From the NCBI GenBank assembly GCA_035704905.1, contig DASSWN010000134.1, positions 1 to 23,322 of the forward strand: a stretch of DNA of 23,322 nucleotides. Reading direction: 5' to 3'. This document shows positions 15,835 to 22,017 of the stretch, in pieces. Position 1 is the stretch's first letter. Every line of letters begins with the position of its first letter. Source of the DNA: DASSWG01 sp035704905 (GTDB lineage Bacteria > Bacteroidota > Bacteroidia > Flavobacteriales > Flavobacteriaceae). A program made the position numbers and the translations under genes. The notes under the pieces are model-generated. The model ran no database searches. It was not told where the DNA came from and saw only the letters and a program-made list of their open reading frames with translations.

Positions 15835-16615
15835 CAAAAACGACAAGTCAAAAATCATGTCCATTCTGATCGCTCGGGATGGACTTTCTTTTTATATTTC
15901 TGCAAAAATCCCAACTGGATCGGGGAATTGTGTGGAGAGAAAATTCAATAGCCCCAAAACCCCCGGTGAAATCCTGGAGCAAATAGAATCCACCCTCCAG
16001 GATGAAAACATTTTTTTGGAAGAAATGGAAACTATCTCCATCGTTTATGCCAATAACCTTTATTGTTTTGTTCCGGCGGAATTTTTTGATGAAAATCACC
16101 TCAGCGATTACCTTAAGTTTAATGCGAAAATTCTTACTACCGATTTCTTGGCACATGATTTCTTGAAAAATAAAAAATATGTGAATGTATTTGTGCCTTA
16201 TGCCAACATCAACAATTATTTTTTTGAAAGGTTTGGTTCTTTTGAATACAAACATTCCGCTTCCGTTTTGGCAGAAAACTTATTGTCCAAAAACAAGTCG
16301 AAAGAAGAAATAATGTACGTGCAGGTGTTCTGGAATCATTTTGACCTTGTTGTGCTCAAAAAAGACAAACTGTTGCTCTGCAATAGTTTTTTGTTTGAAA
16401 CACCCGAAGATTTTGTGTATTATATTCTATTTGTCGCGGAACAATTAAAACTTGACCCCGAAAATTTCGTGTTGAATCTATCAGGAAAAATTTCGGAAGA
16501 TTCCGAGAATTATAAACTTCTGAGGGATTATGTTAGGAATTGCGCTATTGTAAAAAATGAATGGGAAATTAGTTCGGGGAAACACTTTAGCTTCAACGCC
16601 CAAGAATGCGAATAA
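15812..16615 (+). CDS. DUF3822 family protein
   Basis: This protein of about 267 residues matches DUF3822, a Bacteroidota family of unknown function. The N-terminal 'MSILIARDGLSFYIS', the central 'NVFVPYANINNYFFERFG' and 'VLAENLL', and the later 'KKDKLLLCNSFLF' plus 'EDFVYYILFVAEQLKLDP' are its characteristic blocks. Alternating beta strands and this motif order recall an actin-like ATPase (ASKHA) fold, but no nucleotide-binding residues can be claimed. ATG 15812 is preferred because it overlaps the preceding gene least while keeping the conserved start; ATG 15791 and 15858 lie in the same frame. It overlaps rsmD by 10 bases, so the two are very probably translationally coupled. Confidence 0.78.
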   Translation: MEISKTNSKNDKSKIMSILIARDGLSFYISAKIPTGSGNCVERKFNSPKTPGEILEQIESTLQDENIFLEEMETISIVYANNLYCFVPAEFFDENHLSDYLKFNAKILTTDFLAHDFLKNKKYVNVFVPYANINNYFFERFGSFEYKHSASVLAENLLSKNKSKEEIMYVQVFWNHFDLVVLKKDKLLLCNSFLFETPEDFVYYILFVAEQLKLDPENFVLNLSGKISEDSENYKLLRDYVRNCAIVKNEWEISSGKHFSFNAQECE

Positions 16616-17145
16616 TTTCCGGAAAATATAAAGGCAAACGTTTAACAGCACCGAAAAAATTGCCCGTGCGGCCAACGACCGACATGGCCAAGGAAGCACT
16701 GTTCAATATTTTGGAAAACCATTATTCCTTCTCAGAAATTTCCGTTTTCGATTTGTTTTCAGGTACCGGCAATATTGCCTACGAATTTATTTCACGTGGA
16801 GCACAACAGATTACAGTTGTGGATGCCAATTTTCATTGCATACGCTTTATTTCCAAAACCCTAAAAGACTGGGAAGAAAATATTGATGTAATAAAAAGTG
16901 ATGCTTTTAAATTTCTGAGCAAAACACAAAAAACCGCCGACATTATTTTTGCCGACCCGCCCTATAATTTGCCCATTGCCGATTTTGAAAAAATAATAAA
17001 TCTTGTTTTTGGAAAAAATCTGTTAAATCCCGACGGAATTCTCATACTCGAACATTCCACAAGAACCACCTTCTCCGATCTATCTGTTTTCACGGAAAAA
17101 AGAAAATATGGCAATTCCACTTTCTCCTTCTTCAAAAAAAATTGA
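16606..17145 (+). CDS. rsmD: 16S rRNA (guanine(966)-N2)-methyltransferase RsmD
   Basis: This 179-residue SAM-dependent methyltransferase makes m2G966 of 16S rRNA in the small subunit. The N-terminus 'MRIISGKYKGKRL' with RPT at 22-24 is diagnostic of RsmD. SAM-binding motif I is 'FDLFSGTG' at 48-55, and the catalytic motif IV is DPPY at 117-120. The length matches the family. The gene starts inside the end of the DUF3822 gene (ATGCGAATAA), so expression is probably coupled. It is the last gene of the operon and is followed by a terminator-like hairpin. Confidence 0.93.
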   Translation: MRIISGKYKGKRLTAPKKLPVRPTTDMAKEALFNILENHYSFSEISVFDLFSGTGNIAYEFISRGAQQITVVDANFHCIRFISKTLKDWEENIDVIKSDAFKFLSKTQKTADIIFADPPYNLPIADFEKIINLVFGKNLLNPDGILILEHSTRTTFSDLSVFTEKRKYGNSTFSFFKKN

Positions 17146-17148
17146 ACC

Positions 17149-17173
17149 AAACCGTATCTTTTCATCGGTTTTT
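17149..17173 (+). terminator. Probable terminator after rsmD
   Basis: AAACCG and CGGTTT pair around an 11-base loop, followed directly by further T residues. The stem is short (6 bp) but lies 4 bases after the rsmD stop. The remaining bases to 17402 hold no gene and no clear promoter; a perfect 10-base palindrome GATAATTATC lies there near 17212. Confidence 0.45.
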
Positions 17174-17402
17174 AGTGAGGAAAAAATTATGATTTAGTTG
17201 GCTAAATAGCTGATAATTATCTTGGATAATTTGAATAAATTAGTGGTTTATTTTTTTGAAACCTAAAGTTCAACATTTATTCCTTCTTAAACAAAATGAA
17301 AATTTCTATGAAAACGATGTGAATCAATTTATATCAGCTATGGAAAAACGCCATTATTTTTTCCGCTGAATTAGAGTCATTTTTATAAAAGCCCCCAATT
17401 TT

Positions 17403-17777
17403 ATGAACGACATACAAACACTTGAAATCCAACTGGATTTTGGAACTTTTCAGATTCATGAGAATTACGTTCTCTCAACTATTTTTAAAAATGTCTTGGT
17501 CGGCGAAAAAAGAAAACAGGAAGTTATTGTTTTGGCAAAAAAATATTTCCCTCAGAAAAATTTCGGGTACATTTCCGATCGTGTCAACAATCATTCTACC
17601 AAATTGACCAATTTCTTAAATTTGGAAAAAATTCAAAATTTAAAAGGAATTGCAGCAGTTTGCTATTCTCCGCTCCAGATAAGGGCCGCATTGTTGGAAA
17701 AAGAAATTTGCCTGGTACCTTTTGAAATTTTCGATAGTCTGGAAAAGGCAAAAATTTGGATTAATTCTGTGGTTTAG
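17403..17777 (+). CDS. Small hypothetical protein, paralogue of the gene at 18300
   Basis: This 124-residue cytosolic protein has no signal or membrane segment. It shares the blocks 'GYISDR.N', 'A.VC.S.L', 'PF.IF' and 'AKIW' with the 18300-18701 product; I count about 31 identities over 71 aligned columns in the C-terminal part. Length, alternating strand/helix pattern and the ending 'LEKAKIWINSVV' recall the STAS/SpoIIAA-like small proteins of Bacteroidota, but I cannot confirm this. It is convergent with rnpB, whose 3' end lies 25 bases downstream. No neighbour explains its role. Confidence 0.7.
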   Translation: MNDIQTLEIQLDFGTFQIHENYVLSTIFKNVLVGEKRKQEVIVLAKKYFPQKNFGYISDRVNNHSTKLTNFLNLEKIQNLKGIAAVCYSPLQIRAALLEKEICLVPFEIFDSLEKAKIWINSVV

Positions 17778-17794
17778 AAAAAACTACTTTCTCT

Positions 17795-17811
17795 AAAAAA
17801 AAGAACAGACC
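17795..17811 (-). terminator. RNase P RNA 3' arm and T8 tail acting as terminator
   Basis: The 3' arm of helix P1 (GGTCTGTTC) is followed on the minus strand by eight T residues. P1 pairing plus the T run could itself end transcription before the convergent gene. Confidence 0.5.
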
Positions 17812-18128
17812 TATAAGCCGGATTCTGTATCCCCGATTTTACCGAAGATCCTTATCATTTATCTGGGGTTTTTGTTGCCAAAAACCTCAAGCTGCCTACC
17901 CTCCAACAACGGCCGGGCAAGCCTTAAATGTTGGTTTACATGGCATTGCACCACATAGAGTTTACCTGATTTCACTACAGCATAACCTGTACATTCTTTC
18001 TGTTGCACTGGTCCTTCCCTTCCAACAAACTGGAAGGAAGACGGCCGTTAACCGTTATGTTTCCCTATGGTGTCCGGACTTTCCTCCCCTTTTTTAAATT
18101 GAAAAAAGAGCGATAAGGCGGTCTGTTC
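17803..18128 (-). ncRNA. rnpB: RNase P RNA (bacterial class A)
   Basis: The catalytic RNA of RNase P, which matures tRNA 5' ends, lies on the minus strand at about 326 nt. Helix P1 is formed by 5' GAACAGACC and 3' GGTCTGTTC. Conserved core segments appear in order: GAGGAAAGTCCGG (P4/J2 region), GACCAGTGCAACAGA, GAAATCAGGTAAACTC, GGGTAGGCAGCTTGAG, and near the 3' end ACAGAATCCGGCTTAT, all closely matching Escherichia coli M1 RNA. End points are set from the P1 helix. It sits between two paralogous small genes on the opposite strand and has a strong -7 element. Confidence 0.97.
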
Positions 18129-18133
18129 CCATG

Positions 18134-18163
18134 CAAAGATACGGGATTTTTGAAATGAGAAAA
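18134..18163 (-). promoter_or_regulatory. rnpB promoter
   Basis: The minus strand reads TATCTTTG (18141-18134), a full TAnnTTTG match, ending 5 bases before the RNA 5' end. TTTTC at 18163-18159, 17 bases upstream, is a near match to the -33 element. Confidence 0.7.
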
Positions 18164-18299
18164 CTCGTTAACCAGTGTAAAAACCTATAATAGCAATAAA
18201 AATGCCATTTTCTGGGTATATTTATGTTTTTTTTAGTGTTTGTTTCTATTAAAATAAATTCAAAAGGCTTAAATTTAGGAATCTTTTTTAAAAAAATCC

Positions 18300-18701
18300 A
18301 TGAACCAACTCATTAAAATCACAGAACTGGATTTCACAACGCTTCATTTTTATGAAAAGTGTGTTGTTTCTGTTATTAAAGAAGATGTAAATGTCGATCA
18401 AGATGCGCTTGAGAAGCTTTGGGCTGCAATGGAAGATTTTTACAAAGATAAACTATATGGGTATATCAGCGACCGGAAAAACCATTATAGCGTCAATCCA
18501 TTAATTCACATTAATTCCAGTAAAACGCCTACTCTCGTTGGAATGGCCATCGTTTGTAACTCGCATTTGAAAGAAATGACCGCCGCCTTTGAGAAACGAT
18601 TTTTTGCCAAGCCTTTCCAGATTTTCAACGATCTAAACTTAGCTAAAATTTGGATGGATAGCTTGGTCGATGAAATGAATACCTATCAGGAAATAGACTA
18701 A
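18300..18701 (+). CDS. Small hypothetical protein, paralogue of the gene at 17403
   Basis: This 133-residue cytosolic protein is related to the 17403-17777 product. Shared features are 'YGYISDRKN' in the middle, 'GMAIVCNSHL', 'KPFQIF' and 'LAKIWMDSLV' near the C-terminus. The first half is divergent between the two, which argues for an old duplication or separate functions rather than a recent copy. No catalytic motif, signal or membrane segment is seen. A STAS/SpoIIAA-like fold is possible but unproven. It is on the same strand as dnaX, 66 bases upstream, but dnaX has its own -7 element. The upstream gap to rnpB holds the rnpB promoter and an imperfect TAAATTTA at 18270-18277. Confidence 0.7.
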   Translation: MNQLIKITELDFTTLHFYEKCVVSVIKEDVNVDQDALEKLWAAMEDFYKDKLYGYISDRKNHYSVNPLIHINSSKTPTLVGMAIVCNSHLKEMTAAFEKRFFAKPFQIFNDLNLAKIWMDSLVDEMNTYQEID

Positions 18702-18742
18702 AAAAACCCGGATAAAAACCACCGTCTTTAGCGCAGTATTTT

Positions 18743-18750
18743 TATCTTTG
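18743..18750 (+). promoter_or_regulatory. -7 element for dnaX
   Basis: TATCTTTG matches TAnnTTTG exactly, 17 bases before the dnaX ATG. It is identical to the rnpB element. The -33 side is not clear. Confidence 0.5.
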
Positions 18751-18767
18751 TTTTCAAGAATTTTTCC

Positions 18768-20492
18768 ATGGAACATTTTGTTGTATCGGCCCGGAAATAC
18801 CGTCCGGAAACTTTTGAAGACGTCGTAGGCCAACAGGCCATTACCAATACGCTGCTCCATGCTATTGAAAGCAACCATTTGGCACAAGCCTTATTGTTCA
18901 CGGGTCCGCGTGGTGTTGGAAAAACAACATGTGCCCGGATTTTGGCAAAAAAAATCAATCAAACCGAAACTGCCCGAACAGATGAGGATTTTGCCTTCAA
19001 TATTTTTGAACTCGATGCGGCTTCCAATAATTCCGTGGACGATATTCGGAATTTGATCGATCAAGTCCGCATCCCACCCCAAGTGGGCAAATACAAAGTT
19101 TATATTATTGATGAAGTGCATATGCTTTCACAAGCGGCATTCAACGCGTTTTTAAAAACTTTGGAAGAACCGCCAAAACATACCATTTTCATTTTGGCAA
19201 CCACGGAAAAACACAAAATTATCCCCACAATTCTTTCACGCTGTCAAATATTTGATTTTAAACGTATCACAGTTTCAGATGCCAAGGCCTATCTATCAAA
19301 AATTGCTGAAAAGGAAGGAGTTGTTGCGGAAGATGATGCCCTGCACATTATTGCCCAAAAAGCCGATGGCGCTATGCGCGATGCGCTTTCCATTTACGAT
19401 CGGGTAGTGAGTTTCAGTGGAAAGAACCTGACACGTGCCGCAGTTACCGAAAATTTGAATGTGCTGGATTATGAAACCTTTTTCCAATCTACAGATTTAA
19501 TACTCGAGAACAATATTCCCGCACTTTTGGTTCATTTCAATAAAATTCTTTCACAAGGATTTGATGGCCAACATTATATTGCCGGTTTGGCATCGCATTT
19601 TCGTGATCTTTTGGTTTGCAAAGATCCGTCCACCATCGAATTATTGGAAGTAGGTGAACAAACAAAAACCCACTACCTTGAACAATCGAAAAAAACAAGC
19701 CGTGAGTTTTTGCTTCATGGAATTGAACTGGCAAACGACGCGGATTTTAATTATAAAAACAGCCGAAACCAGCGTTTGCTAATCGAACTTTGCCTGATGC
19801 AGTTGGCCTCCCTTTCTTTTGGTGGCGAAAAAAAAAAGACTAAACCCATCATAATTCCGGCTACAAATTTTATTTCCAAGAAAAAAGCTGAAACCACTCC
19901 AAAAGACAATCTTCCTTCTCCCGAAGCAAAGTCAAAAGAAAGCATTCCTGCAGCGTTACATGAACCTGAAGAAAAACCTTCAACAGATAGCACGAAAATT
20001 GCAAAACCAGTCGCTGATACCAAAAATGAAAAAAAGACTTCCGGCCTGTCGTTAAAAAGTATTCAACGCAAAAGTGAATTGCGGGCAAAACAGAAAGCGG
20101 AACTTCGAGATTCTAAACCGGAAAGCAATGAACCATTTACAGAAACCCAAGTTTTGGCCGCTTGGGATGATTATGCAAAATATTTGAAACGGCACGGAAA
20201 CCACAACCTCGCTTCAATTCTCGGAGCAGAAATGCCGGTCTTGAAAGATAAAACCCTTTTCATTGAAATGCCTACCGAAACCATGAAGTTGGAATTGGAA
20301 CGAGCACAAAGTGGTTTAATGGCTTATATTCGGAAGCAGGTGAAAAACGATAAAATTGCTTTGAACATAGAAGTGAATGAAACTGCGGCAAAAAAATATG
20401 TTTTTACCACTCGGGAGAAATTTGAAAAATTAAAAGAGAAAAATCCTCTTTTGGAAAAATTACGCAAAACCTTCGATTTGGATGTTTCGTAA
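18768..20492 (+). CDS. dnaX: DNA polymerase III subunit gamma/tau
   Basis: This is a 574-residue clamp-loader ATPase that loads the sliding clamp and links polymerase cores at the replication fork. The AAA+ part has 'ARKYRPETFEDVVGQ' at 8-22, Walker A GPRGVGKTT at 46-54, DEVH at 115-118, sensor 1 'FILATTE' near 141, and the arginine-finger motif SRC with Arg158. The four-cysteine zinc module normally between the Walker motifs is absent. Domain III ends near residue 352 ('LLIELCLMQLASLSF'). A charged linker and a C-terminal tau region from ~455 follow. At codons 354-357 a run of ten A then G occurs, and a one-base slip there reaches GAC-TAA, predicting a ~358-residue gamma form. Confidence 0.95.
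   Translation: MEHFVVSARKYRPETFEDVVGQQAITNTLLHAIESNHLAQALLFTGPRGVGKTTCARILAKKINQTETARTDEDFAFNIFELDAASNNSVDDIRNLIDQVRIPPQVGKYKVYIIDEVHMLSQAAFNAFLKTLEEPPKHTIFILATTEKHKIIPTILSRCQIFDFKRITVSDAKAYLSKIAEKEGVVAEDDALHIIAQKADGAMRDALSIYDRVVSFSGKNLTRAAVTENLNVLDYETFFQSTDLILENNIPALLVHFNKILSQGFDGQHYIAGLASHFRDLLVCKDPSTIELLEVGEQTKTHYLEQSKKTSREFLLHGIELANDADFNYKNSRNQRLLIELCLMQLASLSFGGEKKKTKPIIIPATNFISKKKAETTPKDNLPSPEAKSKESIPAALHEPEEKPSTDSTKIAKPVADTKNEKKTSGLSLKSIQRKSELRAKQKAELRDSKPESNEPFTETQVLAAWDDYAKYLKRHGNHNLASILGAEMPVLKDKTLFIEMPTETMKLELERAQSGLMAYIRKQVKNDKIALNIEVNETAAKKYVFTTREKFEKLKEKNPLLEKLRKTFDLDVS
19828..19838 (+). promoter_or_regulatory. Candidate slippage/frameshift site in dnaX (A10-G)
   Basis: The codons are GAA AAA AAA AAG ACT, containing the slippery heptamer A-AAA-AAG. 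A -1 ribosomal shift, or one extra A in the mRNA, gives AAA GAC TAA and stops at once, right after clamp-loader domain III. Escherichia coli dnaX uses A-AAA-AAG with a nearby -1 stop, and Thermus dnaX uses an A9 run with transcriptional slippage. No strong downstream hairpin is seen here, so transcript slippage is the more likely route. Confidence 0.55.
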
Positions 20493-20516
20493 TTTTCTTT
20501 ATTCAAGCAATATATT

Positions 20517-21098
20517 ATGTTAGGACTAAAACTTCCAACTGATCCGCGTTGGGCTGATCTTGCGGAAAAAAATATCGAAGAAATTCTTATAGACCATGCC
20601 TATTGCGAACAAAAAGCTGCTTCCACGGCCATTTCATTAATTATTGGTTTTCCGGAACATTCAGAACTCGTAAATGAAATGTGTTTGTTGGCCCAAGAAG
20701 AAATGAGTCATTTTAAAATGGTTCATGACAAGCTTACCAAGCGCGGTTTGGTTTTGGGGCAAAGCAGAAAAGATTTGTACGTCCTGGAATTGCTCAAGTT
20801 TTTTCCGAAAGGAGGAAGTCGAAACGAACAGTTAGTGAACCGTTTATTGTACGCGGCTTTAATCGAAGCACGCAGTTGCGAACGATTTCGTTTGCTTTCG
20901 GAAAATTTGGAAGATGAGGAACTTCGAACATTTTATCGGAAATTGATGATCAGTGAAGCGAACCACTACACACTTTTTTTGAATTTTGCCCGTAAATATG
21001 GCGAACGCGAAAAAGTGGATAAAAAATGGAATGATTTGTTGGAATATGAGGCAGAAATCATGAAAAACCTGGGCAATTCCGAATTTATTCATGGATAG
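20517..21098 (+). CDS. miaE: tRNA-(ms[2]io[6]A)-hydroxylase MiaE
   Basis: This 193-residue non-haem diiron monooxygenase hydroxylates the isopentenyl side chain of ms2i6A37 in tRNAs that read U-starting codons. The ferritin-like four-helix bundle carries the expected ligands: Glu31 ('YCEQKA'), Glu62 and His65 ('EEMSHF'), Glu117 ('IEARSCERF'), and Glu147 and His150 ('SEANHY'). 'LPTDPRW' at the N-terminus and 'SRNEQLVNRLLYAALIEARS' are further family blocks. The gene follows dnaX by 24 bases without a visible terminator, so it is probably co-transcribed. It is convergent with ppx, with 16 bases between the two stops. It requires MiaA/MiaB products, whose genes are not in this window. Confidence 0.93.
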   Translation: MLGLKLPTDPRWADLAEKNIEEILIDHAYCEQKAASTAISLIIGFPEHSELVNEMCLLAQEEMSHFKMVHDKLTKRGLVLGQSRKDLYVLELLKFFPKGGSRNEQLVNRLLYAALIEARSCERFRLLSENLEDEELRTFYRKLMISEANHYTLFLNFARKYGEREKVDKKWNDLLEYEAEIMKNLGNSEFIHG

Positions 21099-21114
21099 CC
21101 AATTACCTTAGAAA

Positions 21115-22017
21115 TCAGTTTTCTTGTAAAATATGTTCGTTGTACAAAGATTTTACAATCCCATCGGCCAGCCCGATTTTTGGAACAAAAACTTTTCTGG
21201 CGCCGCTCCATTTCATGGCCGACAAATAAATTTTTGTTGCAGGAACAATTACGTCGGCACGGTCTTCGTTCATATTCAAATCCAGAATTCGTTCTTCAAA
21301 GGTCATGGAATTTAACAACTGGTAATAGGAACTCAAATACAAGTAAGATAAGGGTTTTCCAGGCTTTTTACCACTGGATTTGAAAATATTGTTGATGTTT
21401 CCACCAGAACCTATCAATTCTATTCCTGAATATTCACGAGCGATTTTCCGTACCCAATTTTCGGCAGTTTTCCATTCTTCCAAATTAGCGCCTCGATTCA
21501 GCAATCGCACGGTTCCCAACGCAAAAGAAGTGGAAGTAATGCTTTTTCCCTCAGAAAACAACGTAAATTCCGTGCTTCCTCCGCCAACATCCACATATAA
21601 ATAAGTTTTGTCGCTTTGGATCAACGTATGCAAATCCGTGGCGGCAATAATGGCCGCTTCGTCTTGTCCGTCGATAATTTCAATTTGGACCCCGGTTTTT
21701 TCATAAATTGTTTTCACCAATTCCTTTCCGTTGGAAGCGTCGCGCATGGCAGAAGTTGCACAGGCCTTAAAACGCTCAATGCGATGTGATTTCATGAGTA
21801 ATTTGAAAGCGTGCATGGCATCTTGCATGCGGATCATGTTTTCCTTTGAAATTTTTCCGTTTACAAAAACATCGGCACCCAGTCGAATAGGTACCCGAAC
21901 CAAGGAGGTTTTTTTAAAGTTTGGTTCCCGATTGGCCGGTTCGGTAATGGTCGAAATCAATAAACGAACGGCGTTGGAACCGATATCAATGGCGGCATAT
22001 TTTCTGATTCTAAGCAC
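21115..22017 (-). CDS. ppx: Ppx/GppA-family exopolyphosphatase
   Basis: This 300-residue ASKHA-fold phosphatase degrades inorganic polyphosphate, or pppGpp in GppA-type members. The phosphate-binding motifs are 'AAIDIGSNAVRLLI' at the N-terminus, 'YVDVGGGSTEFTLF' in the middle, and 'FALGTVRLL' just after. It contains only the ~300-residue catalytic pair of domains, without the C-terminal HD-like extension of Escherichia coli Ppx (~510 residues), as is common in Bacteroidota. The start is GTG at 22017, which overlaps the ppk1 stop (GTGCTTAG). This implies translational coupling with the polyphosphate-making enzyme upstream. Choice between Ppx and GppA activity rests on the ppk1 partner. Confidence 0.9.
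   Translation of the reverse strand: MLRIRKYAAIDIGSNAVRLLISTITEPANREPNFKKTSLVRVPIRLGADVFVNGKISKENMIRMQDAMHAFKLLMKSHRIERFKACATSAMRDASNGKELVKTIYEKTGVQIEIIDGQDEAAIIAATDLHTLIQSDKTYLYVDVGGGSTEFTLFSEGKSITSTSFALGTVRLLNRGANLEEWKTAENWVRKIAREYSGIELIGSGGNINNIFKSSGKKPGKPLSYLYLSSYYQLLNSMTFEERILDLNMNEDRADVIVPATKIYLSAMKWSGARKVFVPKIGLADGIVKSLYNEHILQEN

Noticed and set aside
17840..18130. Dense hairpins between the two paralogous small genes, at first considered as a repeat or regulatory array
   Set aside because: All are explained by the RNase P RNA fold on the minus strand.
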